From NCBI GenBank assembly GCA_037447655.1, contig JBBHKE010000403.1, positions 221,829-285,828 of the forward strand: 64,000 nucleotides of DNA, read 5' to 3'. Both the position numbers and the translations under genes were made by a program. The notes beneath the pieces are model-generated. The model did no database searches and was not told the origin of the DNA. It saw only the letters and a program-made list of their open reading frames with translations. Positions within the stretch are counted from its first letter, which is position 1. Every line of letters begins with the position of its first letter. This stretch comes from Zygnema cylindricum. Lineage: Eukaryota > Streptophyta > Zygnematophyceae > Zygnematales > Zygnemataceae. Positions 12,089 through 23,089 of the stretch are shown in pieces.

Positions 12089-12913
12089 CTATGGCCGCTT
12101 GATTGTCACAAACACTTCATGCACTCCCTCCTTCATATACCCCAGTTCTTGCAACAAGGACTTGACCCACATCATCTCTTTCACAGCAAAACAAGAGGCC
12201 ATGTATTCAGCCTCCATAGTGGACTGAGCAACCACATTTTGTTGCTTACTGCTCCAACAGCATGCACCTTCCCCAACATACAACACATACCCAGAAGTGC
12301 ATCGTCTCATAGGTGCGTCCCCAGAACTGGCATCATTTCCAGTAGTGATGTCAGTGTGCTCCCCTCCCAAATGCAACTATACTTCTCTAGTTCCAACCAC
12401 ATATCTCATGACTCTCTTGGCTGCCTCCCAGTCTCTCTTCCTATGATCATTAAGACTCCTACTGAGTACTCGATTTGATGCCGCTCTGTCCGGCCTGGTA
12501 TAGTTCATAAAATAAATTAAACTTCCTAAGACCTGTCTATAAGGGATAGACTTCATAAACTCTCTCTCCTCTGGACTCATCTGGTCATCTAAGATCATCA
12601 CTCCTCCTTCTACACTCCCATCACTTACTTTTTTCAAGTCCATGGGAGTGGTACAACTGTTAGCATTTTCCATGTGGAATTTCTCAAGCATATAACCTAT
12701 AGCTTCTTTATGAGTAAGTCTGATAATCTTCTTCCCCCTATCTCTCTCCATTTGGATCCCGAAAATATATTTTGCCTCCCCTAAATCCTTCATATCAAAT
12801 CTGCCCCTAAGATCATTCTTTAGCCTATTGATATTCTCCAAAGACTTACTTAACACAAGCAGATCATCCACATAAATTGCAATAAAAATGACACCATTCT
12901 CATCTTCAAACAT
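12089..12913 (-). pseudogene. copia RT C-terminal half and RNase H (element C)
   Basis: Two abutting open frames (12913-12377 and 12376-12089) separated by a single stop codon. The first holds the intact RT catalytic box Tyr-Val-Asp-Asp-Leu-Leu-Val-Leu. The second holds RNase H with Asp-Ala-Ser-Ser-Gly-Asp and Ser-Thr-Met-Glu-Ala-Glu-Tyr-Met-Ala. The stop and a frameshift near 12110 inactivate it. Confidence 0.85.
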
Positions 12914-13020
12914 ATAGATAGAATGGTCAGAGCAGATCCGGATGTATCCCAGATCGGTGAGAAACTCATCCAGTTTCTTATTCCACTGTCGGGGAGCTTG
13001 TTTCAGTCCATATAAGGACT

Positions 13021-14334
13021 TTATGAGCCTGCAGACTTTGCTCTCTCTTCTCCTTCTTCCACAAACCCCTCGGGTTGCCTCATAAAAATTTCTTCCTCTA
13101 ACTCACCATTAAGAAAAGCAGTCTTAATGTCCATCGAGTTTATTTCCATGTCTTCCGCTGCAGCCAGACTGAGGAGAATCCTTACCGATGGGAACCGAAC
13201 AACTAGAGCAAAGGTCTCCTCATAGCCAATCCCCTCCTTTTGGGTGAACCCCTTCGCTACCAATTGAGCCTTATACCTCTCAATTGTATTATCTGGGTTC
13301 AGTTTCAGTTTAAATACCCATTTATATCCAATAGGTTTTCTGTCTGGAGGGCAATCCGCTAGTTCCCAAGTATTTGCTTCCATGATTGAAGCCATCTCAT
13401 CATTTATGGCTCTAATCCATCTTTCTTTCTCTAGAATATTCACTGCCTCTAAGTAAGACTGAGGCTCATCTGAGTGTGATAGCTTAGTTACCTTATGAGC
13501 AGCTTGTTTTTCCTGTATCCTTTTGCTGCTCCTCCTTCCTCCCTCAAACTCTGAAGCTGGAATGGATGGAAGTCTTGGATTTCTTCTCACTGTCTCATCG
13601 GCTCCCATGTCCATAGAAACCGGTTCTTGTCGCGCTTCTTCTATCTCCTCGAAGTCCATAGGATAACGTGAGGTTTCCGGTGAGTCTCCTGTATCTTGGA
13701 TCTCCCCTGAATCTGTAATCACGGTTTCACTCATATCCCTTTCGGGAACGACCAAATTCTCATCATTTTCGGACTCAAATTTGATCCTTATCTTCTTTGT
13801 ATATTTGAAGGGGTCAAATGACTTCCCTTCATCCATGACAACTATGTGTTTGACTAGAATGATATCTTTCTTTGCTAAGTCATCGACTATATATCCTTTA
13901 ACATCCTCATCATATCCCACAAAGTATCCAGGTTTTCCCTTAGCATCTAGTTTCCAGTTTTTCCTATCCGTGTCAAGACTGTAAACTTGGCTACCAAATA
14001 CTTTAAGGTGTGAGATATCTGGTTTCCTTCCAACCCATCTCTCATAAGGTGTCACTCTCTTTATAGCTGAGGTAAGGACTCTATTGTTAATGTAGTTGGC
14101 ACAGTTCATTGCTTCTGCCCAAAACCTCTTCCCTATTTTCTTCTCGGCCAACATACTGCATACACTATTTCGTAGTGTTCGATTCAACCTCTCAGCTACC
14201 CCATTTTGTTCCGGGTTATATGGTACAGTTTTTTGGTGCTGCACTCCCTCATCTCTCAGATATTCCTCAAACTTGTTAGAGGTATAATCCCCCCCATTAT
14301 ACTTCCTTATCCTTCTAATGGGGGTTTCATGCAA
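13021..14334 (-). pseudogene. copia integrase core/C-terminus and RT N-terminal half (element C)
   Basis: A 437-codon open frame, the longest retroelement frame in the window. It holds the integrase core; the second catalytic Asp is lost, since the Ser-Asp-Asn-Gly-Gly-Glu seen in B reads Lys-Tyr-Asn-Gly-Gly-Asp here. It continues through Asn-Pro-Glu-Gln-Asn-Gly-Val-Ala-Glu-Arg, the integrase C-terminal domain, an acidic linker and the RT start (Tyr-Lys-Trp-Val-Phe-Lys-Leu-Lys to Met-Asp-Ile-Lys-Thr-Ala-Phe-Leu-Asn-Gly). A frameshift near 13030 separates it from the RT catalytic box. Confidence 0.85.
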
Positions 14335-14397
14335 CTTCTCACTCCAGGCTTTATATTCTTTGAAGTAAGTTGGTGCTTCAGACTTTCTTTTCAGAAA

Positions 14398-15306
14398 TTA
14401 GACTCTAGAGTATCTAGACCAGTCATCAGTTATGGTCATCATGAACCTCTTTCCTCCAACCGAAGGTACTTTTGCAGGTCCCCAAATATCTGTGTGGACC
14501 AAATCTAACACTTTCTCACCTCTATATGTGGCGGCTTTGGGAAAGGGAAGTTTGTGAGCCTTACCTTGAGCATAACCACTACAATCATCCATCATTTCAT
14601 TATCCCCAAACTGAATGCCATCTACTACCCCAAGCTTTTTCATTTCCCTCAACCTATCAAAATGCACATGCCCCAACCCCTTATGCCAAATCATCACCTT
14701 AGGAACACCAACATAGTAAGCATTCTTCTTTTCATTACTCAGGTTAAGCCTAAACATTCCTTGGCTACCCTTATCTGCTGTAAAGTAAAATTTATTCCCA
14801 TACTTAGCTGTAAAGACTCCTTTTCTGGTGAAGGTATCAAACTCTTTGTCATCTAACACAGACGTAGAGACAAGATTTTTACTCAGCTGAGGAATGTAAA
14901 GTACATCTGAGAATGTAAGTATAGAAGTCTTACCCTCTACTAACACTTTCAGATCTACTGATCCCACTAGATCTGTGGTAACCACTCTCCCATCCCCATA
15001 CTCTATCTCTACAGTAGGAATCTTTCTTAGCTTAGTGAAGAGTTCTTTATCACGACACATATGCATGGATGCACCTGAGTCGATGATCCATCCTTCCTGT
15101 GGAGCTTCCCGAATTGCTCCCAGGGCACACTTCAGCCTCCGAGGGATCTCCTTCTCCTCCAGACTCTCGTCAAGAAGAAGCTCCCCATCCTCCTCAGAGG
15201 ACTCATCCTCGGTTTCCGAATAGATGAACCCAGATCCATTAAAGGTGGGCACCCTAGAGGGTGGGCACATTATACCTTTGGAATTCTGTGTCCTCCATTG
15301 GACCAC
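14398..15306 (-). pseudogene. copia gag-start/protease/integrase fusion (element C)
   Basis: A 302-codon open frame. Residues 1-30 are the Gag N-terminus; then an acidic Glu/Asp-Ser stretch leads into a protease with the intact active site Ile-Ile-Asp-Ser-Gly-Ala-Ser-Met-His-Met. Next come the integrase zinc-binding region, with one zinc Cys changed (Cys-Ser-Gly-Tyr instead of Cys-Ser-Gly-Cys), and the first catalytic Asp in Thr-Asp-Asp-Trp-Ser-Arg-Tyr. A stop follows at about 14398. Family roles are polyprotein cleavage and integration. Confidence 0.8.
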
Positions 15307-15308
15307 AG

Positions 15309-16283
15309 AATACAGGAAGCCTCTAATTAGTATTTAACTAACCCACTTTAAGCCACAACCACTGCTACCCAAGAAGGCAAACTGACAATTTGACTGCACC
15401 CCTGTGTAGCTTGGACTCCTTTGAGTCTGTAGCAAAAAGAATCGCTGAAAACGGCCAACCAGCCGATTAGTTATGAGTCAGCAAAGATGCCAAGTTTATA
15501 CAAACTCTCAAAGAGAGAGAGGTTCCTATCTACCAAAATTCTCTAAGTCCTAATTCCCTCTCACAAACCCTATCTATTGAAGTACGAACCAATCAGATCA
15601 CTGTAGAGTACAAAAACGTACTATGGCCGATGTACTTTTCGTACGGCCCATGTACGGCAGCGCCAATAAGTGGACGCGTGTCCACATTTTACTTGTCCTT
15701 ATGTTCGCCGGAATTCTTGCGACCAAATGTTATCCCTCCGCGTGGCCCCACGTCACGCCACGTCCATAAACGCCAAAAATGACCATTCCGTGATCTCGGC
15801 ATTGATGTACGCCGTCGGATCAGATTCGATATTAAATTTCTGCCGTCGAAAACAAATGTCCGATTCATTTGTTTGCGTGCGAGATAATGTTCGCACTATA
15901 TAATACTTGGTTCCATGTTCTTTCGTTCGTAATTCCGTTAATCGAATTCATAGACGTAACATTGTTTAAATAAATATCAAACCTAATATATCCTAACAGA
16001 CTTTCTACGACAGACTGGTTTAGAGCTAACGGCTAAGCCGCGCTCCACGGGCCGGAGGTTCGAGTCCTGCCGGACTCAACCTTTTATTGAGAGTGACATA
16101 AGTCACTCTTTAGCCTTGTCTGCTTAAGCTAGGACAGCCATGGCTCAGCCACCCTCTCTATCCCTTAGTGACTACGACAAGTATGGTGGGAAGAGAGAGG
16201 AGGCGGAGGCAGGCTGTCCACCTTTTTCTATTTGTACTAAATTCAGACCTAGAAAATACCATATAAAAATAATAATTTCAACA
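15309..16283 (-). repeat. 5' LTR of copia element C
   Basis: Nearly identical to 10885-11860 (a few single-base differences by eye). Its right end at 16283 reads TGTTGAAATT on the minus strand. A perfect Pol III B-box word is at 16057-16067 on the plus strand, antisense to the element. The open frames inside it (for example 15670-15903) occur in both LTR copies and are not genes. Confidence 0.85.
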
Positions 16284-16680
16284 ACCTTCTTGTACTATAT
16301 AGTGTTTTTATTGGACTAGGTTTTAGCAGTAGGTAGTCGTGAGTAGGCAGACCAAGACTTAGTAATATTTAGGTACATCTTTGTAAGAGAGCTTGTAACT
16401 ATAAAGGTCATCTTTGACCAGCCATAACTTACTGCTCAGGGGGAGAAAATTCAGTGATTCTTTTTGCGTTTGACTCAACGGAATCTTGTCCTCACAGGTG
16501 TGAGGGTGGTCATAATACTTTTTTGCCTGGGCTGCGCTTATTCAGTGGGAAAGTGGAAGGGGCAAATGTTATCCTAAAGGCTTTACATAGGCTGCTCATT
16601 CTGTGGGTCAATGGAGACCACATAATTTTAATCCAACTTAGTGGATTTTTTGTACACTATTTGGATGCCCAACAACCATT
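16284..16680 (+). mobile_element. Ty1/copia element E, 5' LTR end and gag start (fragment)
   Basis: Plus-strand sequence homologous, in opposite orientation, to the U5 end of the neighbouring LTRs (the TTCAGTGATTCTTTTTGC segment near 16450). It then runs into a gag-start-like stretch (TCTGTGGGTCAATGGAGACC near 16600) matching the corresponding junction of element C. Upstream it is cut off by the C LTR at 16283. It shows that copies of this family lie in both orientations around element C. Confidence 0.55.
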
Positions 16681-17373
16681 GTGGTGAAAATGTTCCGATT
16701 CATGGTTTTTCATTTTTTTTGTGTAGAAGACTTTAAAAAAAAAACTTTTATTAAAAGTGTTTTTGATAAAATGCAAGAATCAGATGAAATAACTAGTCTT
16801 AAAAATGCTCCACTTAAATGGACTTTTTTAAAAATTGTCCACTTAAATGGACTTTTGCTTCGCGATTTTGTTTATTCGTCCGTTCCCACTCTACTTGCAT
16901 CCAAAATTAGCTAAAAGAAAGCCAAAAGAAATATATTTTATATATCTTTCATTTGATACCTTTCTTGCCTTTTTTCATTGCAAAATTTGTGAGATATACG
17001 CGTTAGTGGGAGAGGGAGAGAGAGAGAGAGGCGCTTTCAAGGACTTCGCTTTTGCGATATGGCGTCCTTTGGTCATAACCCCCTCCACAACTCCCGTACG
17101 GAAAAAAACGTACGGAAAAAAGTCACGCACAGCCTGGTAACGTGAAGTGGGGTTTTTTTTTTGTACACCGCGCACAAAAATTGTTAAAAACTTTCGACAC
17201 GTGCGACAGCATCTACCTATTCGTCATCTCATGTAACTATATTTAAAATCACCTCGCGATGTGATTTTATATAAAGTTTGAAGATAAGCTGAAGGGAAGC
17301 AAAATTGGGTCGAAACGCGCTAGACGACAAACTATATCGCGCTAGTCTACAAACTGTAGTATGTTATATTCAT
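16681..17373. other. Intergenic, part of a dispersed repeat
   Basis: No gene recognised. It contains a short (GA)n run at about 17011-17028. From about 17190 to the end it is the inverted counterpart of part of the repeat at 24250-24440 (Cys/Arg-free non-coding words such as the CGCGCTAGACGACAAACTA motif). That repeat resumes at 18427 beyond the insertion described next. Confidence 0.5.
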
Positions 17374-18426
17374 TGTTGAATCGCGCGAAGTGACGCTTCA
17401 ATTAACCGCAATGTATTTCGCGTTCGCATACGAAGCGTTCGACTTCGATTCCGTCTATGTATTGATATGGAGATATTTGGTGCGAGTACTCCACACTGGT
17501 GAATTTGTGTCTCTTTGATTTGGACGTCACTTGTATATCGCGTTCGCGTACGAAGCGATTGGCTTCGATTCGCGAGTACACTTTTTGTGTACATCTAGAG
17601 TTTTGTCCTTTTGAAGTATCAAGGTTTGGCGATGTGCCTACGTGTACGTATGGAGTTTGGTACCTTTGGAGTATTGGCGTTTGACGCTGAAACGTTTTAC
17701 TTAATTTCAGGTTAATATTTGTTGAGTTAGCGAACGAAATGTACGATTTCTTTTTCGCTTCACTTTTATTTCTATGTGCAGGTGTATTATTCCGTGTGGA
17801 GGTGTCCGTGCGCACAGAAATCACGTACGAAACTTCTATTTTGGTGTTTCGCTGACTTGAGGAGAAGGCGTGTACGCCTTCTTTCGTGGAAGTTTCTTTT
17901 CGGTGTTTTCCGCCAAGAGGGAGACAAGTGTTTGCCGCCATGCTAGCTTTGCTTGATTTGCTTTGTAAGCTAGCTAGAGAGGCTATATAGGCAGCAAAGT
18001 TATCCTTGCATTAGCTTTGGATCAATTGAAGAGTAAAGATGTAGATCCTTTGTGATCAGTTAAGAGAGAGGAGAAGATCCTTTGTGATCGATTAAGAGAG
18101 AGAGAGAAAGATCCTTTGTGTTCAATTAAGAGAGAATGATCCTTTGTGGTCAATTCAAAGGTGTAGAGGATCCTTAGAGATCCATTTGGAGAATAGTGTT
18201 TTGAAGGAAAGTGATCATTATTGAGTGATCTTTTAAGAGTGTAGAGTTTCTCTTTGAAGAGAGATGAAGAGGAGAGAAGAGTTGTGGTGAAGAGGCTTCG
18301 GCTAAAACACTTATTATCCTTTTGGCCGATTATCCTCTTGCCTTTTATGAGCTTTCGTTGTGTAATGTTTTATGTTTTTTGAGCATTTATTTTGAGTGGG
18401 TATTTTATTTATTTTAAGATCCAACA
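17374..18426 (+). repeat. Solo-LTR-like insertion
   Basis: A 1053-bp block begins TGTTGAATCG and ends ATCCAACA. It interrupts a dispersed repeat whose unfilled form is seen in reverse orientation around 24255-24290 (and 32258-32293). It has LTR-like organisation: a TATA-like CTATATAGG at about 17982, then a pyrimidine/purine-rich leader with four imperfect copies of a GATCCTTTGTGATC unit (about 18038-18150), then an AT-rich 3' end. No internal coding region or second LTR was found, so it is read as a solo LTR. The TSD is not clean. Confidence 0.55.
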
Positions 18427-20462
18427 ATATAAAGTTTCAGGGTAACACAACTTGTACGGTGGTAATTCCAATTTTTTGGTAAGGCTGCGGATTTTGATGT
18501 TTTTTTCTAAGTTATGGAGGAAAACGACAAAAAAAATTTGTAACTTTAGCACATACGAAAGTACCCTTACTTGTAGGGTTTGGAAAAGGTACGAAACATA
18601 CAAATTAGTAAACTTTAGTAAAATGTAACAATATTTTAGGTTCCTTTACACAATTTTATGGTTTATAATAACTAATATCTGCGCTATGTTTGGCTTGAGC
18701 ATGCTCTAGAAAGAATATGATCGACGCGTAAAGAATCTTTGGCCAAATTGGACGCTCCAGTGGCTCACAAAAAATAGAAGCAAGAATAAAAGCTCCATAA
18801 AGAGGCGATTATTAATCGTCAGTACAGTTTTGTCCGCGCGTTCTCAAACCGTCCGACCAGGCTCCTCTCAACATCAGACGGTCAAGATTAAAAAATAGCG
18901 ATGTCGCTAGATCAAAATCCGATGAAGACTGGTCGGGAGTCCCCTTTCTTCGGTCAAACAAAAATTGCTAAATCGTTGTCGTATCTGTTTACAAAAACCC
19001 TGGTTGACTTTATTAACTGTTGTTTTGAAAAGTTTGTTTCGTGAGTACGCGACATTTTGTACGCTTGTGACAGTTCGTGCGCATTGGAATTAAATGTGGA
19101 GGTTTGAATGGATTCATGGATTGGGGGAGCCAACGAACGGATATAATATAAGTGACGTAAAAGACTCATTGAGTGGCGTGAACAAACATTGACAAATGGG
19201 CGGTTCGCGATCCGATATGGAGTAAACGAAAGGTTGAAATATGCACCGCCGGTACGGCGTAGCTGCGACGTAGACAGGACAACGGTGCTGCAGTTATTTT
19301 GGATAAATACGCGCCGCCGTTACGTAGCAGTTGCGATGCAAACAAGTCAACTTAACTGCGAATAATTTGAATGATCCGTACAGGCAAAGCAGCTGTCGTA
19401 GCTGCGGATAATATGAATAGTTTAGATTCTGAGTAATGATATTTGTTTAGTGGTTGCTTAGTGGTAGCTTGTTTTTTGACGTACGAAGATTGTGGAGGTG
19501 TCGGTGTAAATATTGTGTACAACATAGGTTTGTTTTTTTGCTAATTAGTATATTTGTGTAGATTTGTTCAGGCTGACATACCTCGAACTATTCGGGTATA
19601 CTTACAATAGTTTAGGTAGATGGTAGATACTGTACGGCTGGTATGCCTCCGTACATTGAGTAGCAAACTCTCTGAGTATAACTTGTAGGACTTAGAGTAT
19701 TTTGAGCATCACAGTCAAGTTTATCAAAGCAATGGCATACTGTTTTCTGCATCTTTGACCTGTTGGTGTGATCACCTTGTTTGGTTTTTTTAATGTGAAA
19801 CTTTGTGAATTTATTCTATGATAAAGAATCTATTTGTGTGTGCAATTTCATTATTTTCTGTTGTTTCTGTAAGATTCTGTGAGAGGTCTAAGTGGTTAGT
19901 TTGTGAAGCTGTCAACTGTTTTTGTGAAAATCTGGAGCTTATATCTTCTAGATTCCTTGGTGGATTTGGCTGTAACTTTGGGAGCTCACACTGTTTATAA
20001 TATACTGCCTATTGGTGCAGTTTGAAGGGATTTCATTGTTTGTGGAGTAATCTGTGCTGTCTGAAACACAGCTGTTTGAGGGGTAGTATGTGGTGCTTCG
20101 AGAGTCCATGGCTGAAATAGGCTATGGACAACATTAACAAGCGCGATGGTACACCGTTCGTTAACACGTTTGGTATGGAATGTGGTACGGTACAGAGCCT
20201 GGTCGTACCTATCTGTCCATAACTTTAATTGTTATTCTGTATAGTAATTTGTCGGGACTGAGAAGCTTGTCACCCTTGTAGGCTTTGCCAATCCGACCGA
20301 GTCTCCTTCTTCGGTCAAACGAACGTTTATATTCAATTCATAGTTCAAAAGTAGGCGTTTCTATTGTAGGCCTTTTGTAGGCACCTTTATCGTAAGTTGT
20401 GTTATGGGCTTTTCATGTGATCTTCTTAAATAACTACTTTGATCAGCGACCGTCCGATCGTC
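18427..20462. other. Intergenic, no gene seen
   Basis: 18427-18600 completes the dispersed repeat interrupted by the solo LTR. The remainder has only short open frames with no recognisable family, and CpG-rich words such as GTACGGCGTAGCTGCGACG (about 19250). An assembly gap follows at 20463. Confidence 0.5.
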
Positions 20463-20472
20463 NNNNNNNNNN
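20463..20472. other. Assembly gap (10 N)
   Basis: Ten undetermined bases. Continuity across this point is an assembly assumption. Confidence 0.99.
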
Positions 20473-21742
20473 TTAACATTATATCCAAGCAAAATTTATC
20501 ACACCTCATGCCTGCTGCAAGTTGGCACGTTTTGACATGAAAAAATTCATTTTTTCATGTTTATCACTAAATTATGTTAGCGCGAGCGTGCACTTTAGCC
20601 TGATTCGCTTTTAAGTTAGTGTAGCTTTTTTTCGGCAAGCGTATTCCCACGCAGAGATACATGAAGTTTGAATCTCTAAAAAAAAACAAAAAATCGCGTC
20701 TAGGCCGCCTGGGCCTAAAGCCCACAGGGATACACATGGTTTGCTTTAACAGTTCGTCACGCCCTAAGTGACAATTTCGTTTGGTACACATAGGGACACC
20801 CGAAATCCGGGTCCGCCGGATCTGCGCTAAAAAACAAAAAAAAATCTCTAAGTTTGAAGTACATAGAGACGCACCCTTATGCGAACGGCTTTTTTTCGAT
20901 GTGATTGAATTTTCGCTTAGTCCGATTTCACGTGCGAGCGCGATTGTATTAAATCACTATTTGTACTTTTTTACTTAAAAAAGTACAGTTTTGCACGGTT
21001 GAACGTCGTCCGTACTCCACACTATTTAAAACGAACCTATATTACAATTCTGATACGCTAATTAAACTTACCTAAATTAGAATAATGAAAAAGTTAGAAT
21101 CATTTACTCTACTTGATGTGATAGAGTCGAAATTTCGAGCGACCGAATTAGAGTAATTTACTCTAATTACGATTCGCGGTGGTACTGTAATAGCGATTCG
21201 CGGTTTTAAAGAATGTAAAAACTAAAAAGTAAAAACCGATCTCACGGCCCGGCTGGAATGAATGAAGACAAACCAGTACGGCTGAAACATAGACAGCTTG
21301 AAAGAACTGAATCTGTTAGAACAGTAAACGGGAGCATAGAAATAAAATGGTACAAGAATCGACGTGAAACTGAGTCATAGAAACAGGAAATTTGACGCAC
21401 GTGCGCCTTGTGTGAGTCTCCAGCCGGCTAAACTGTGACTGGAAATAACAAAAGTCCAGCTTTGACCGTTAATAAGAGTCAAACGTAACAAAAGAGTCCG
21501 GCGCAAGAAGCCCAACACGTGGCCAGTTACTGACATCGTAACTGCGTGTTTCTATGCTCGAATTTTTCCTATACTGGGTCAACCTGCGGTCAACTATTCT
21601 TGTTTACCTGTAATTCTTCGCTAAGCGGGATGATTTCAAAAGTCAAAGGTAGTCAAACATTGAATATTGTTTACCGTTGGCAGGTTAGGTAAGGTGGAGA
21701 ATACTGTTGATCATTTTTTTCGAAAAGGTCAAAGGTACAGTA
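20473..21742. other. Intergenic, transposon debris
   Basis: No gene seen. Fragments resembling termini of the Harbinger-like family occur (about 20780-20880, with an internal inverted arrangement around GGGACACCCG and GAGACGCACCC). A degenerate pair of mariner-like MITE ends occurs at about 21165-21205. Confidence 0.45.
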
Positions 21743-21959
21743 CACCGTGAATCGCTATTAGGGTTAATGTTCTTTTCGCCACTTAAAACATCTTTTATCC
21801 GTACACACTTGTCGGAATCTGGATTTGACAGTTGCGATTGAAAGCTAACATTCTCAGCTTCCGATTGGCGGTCTCAAACTGAAAAGCCAACAATTGTGTA
21901 CAGAGAAAAGATGTTTTAAGTGGCAAACAAAACATTAACCCTAATAGCGATTCACGGTG
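21743..21959. mobile_element. Tc1/mariner-like MITE, 217 bp, TA TSD
   Basis: Near-palindromic element. The left terminus CACCGTGAATCGCTATTAG has its reverse complement at the right end, and the inverted repeats extend about 54 bp with few mismatches. It is flanked on both sides by TA, the mariner-type target duplication. No coding capacity. It is the best preserved copy of a family present at least eight times in the window. Confidence 0.85.
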
Positions 21960-22377
21960 TACTGTAGTCAAACGTGGTCACTACAGTACAGGACTGTACT
22001 TTTCCATCAACTCATACGGTCGTACAAGATTTCGAAAAGATTTTGCGTGACTCAAATAGTTAAATTTGTACATTTGCGAAGAAATGTTTGAAAAAAAGTG
22101 ATATGTAACATTTTTTTGTGCCAATCACGTTCTTACCTCCGCTTCACCCGGCGCATTGGCCGGATCGCCACTTGTCGTTTGTGCTCGCCTCACGAACTGA
22201 CGCAAATGGAGCACCATTTCCAGTTACATAACTGGAAAGTACAAAAACTGACGAGCTGAGCCAATGGATATCCACCCTAACCTCGGTACAGTTCAAAAAG
22301 CAATGGTTTTGAAATGATTGAAAAGGTCGGCATGTACTTGAAACTTAGAGAAAAAACTTTGTTTTTTAGCGCAGATC

Positions 22378-22432
22378 GGGGGGGGGGGGGGGAGGGGGAG
22401 AGGGAGAGGGGGAGGGAGAGTCGGAGGAGGGA
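22378..22432 (+). repeat. Poly-G / GGGAGA low-complexity tract
   Basis: A run of about 15 G followed by G-rich GGGGGAGAGGG repeats, a strong candidate for G-quadruplex formation on the plus strand. No gene context recognised. Confidence 0.8.
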
Positions 22433-22694
22433 GACAAATAAATCAATTGCAAACTCAGTGGTAAAAGAATAATACTTCATCAAGAATAAAACTTGTAAAA
22501 ACTAAGAGTAGCAACTGTCGATAACTAGGATCGAAAACAAGTCAAAAGTAATAATACAATAGCAATAATAAAAACAAATTATTGCAAACATATATTGAAA
22601 ACAAATAAAACGCTGGCTCAAATTTCTTCCTCACTGGCATAGTAAAGGTGGTGTAATTTTATTGTTTATATTTGCTGTGAAAATGAAGGCAATT

Positions 22695-23088
22695 AAAAAT
22701 AATAACAATAACAGCAACATGACAATGACAATGACAGAACCATGGCAATTACCATGACCATGACAATGTTTGTGACAAATGACAATGAAAATGACGGCAA
22801 TGCCACTGACAATGTCAATGACAATGACAATAGAAATGGAAATGGAAATGACTATGCCAATGACAATGATAATGACAATGAAAACGACTCATGGAGATGA
22901 CGATGCCAACACTGATGCCAACGCCAATGACAGTGGAAGGACATTGATTACAAAGAAGACAATGACAATCACTACACTGACAATGGAATGACAATGACAA
23001 TGAAAATGAAAATGACAACGACAATGACAATGACAATGGCAATAACAATGACAATAAAAATGACGGTGACAAGGACAAGGACAAAGGA
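22695..23088 (+). repeat. Imperfect (GACAAT)n hexanucleotide array
   Basis: About 390 bp of degenerate tandem GACAAT/GAAAAT units. Repetitive open frames on both strands are by-products of the repeat. The array ends exactly where the 1.74-kb duplication (23090-24829) starts. Confidence 0.85.
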
Positions 23089-23089
23089 C

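Larger units (their letters stand above)
11861..15308 (-). mobile_element. Ty1/copia element C, internal region with gag deletion
   Basis: The best preserved retroelement here. On the minus strand, the gag start fuses directly to protease-integrase (15306-14398), followed by integrase-RT (14334-13021), RT (12913-12377) and RNase H (12376-12089). Most of gag is missing: the first 30 residues of Gag jump into the acidic linker before the protease, an internal deletion of about 0.8 kb relative to A/B. The nearly identical LTRs indicate a younger insertion than A or B. Without Gag it could move only by trans-complementation. Confidence 0.9.
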
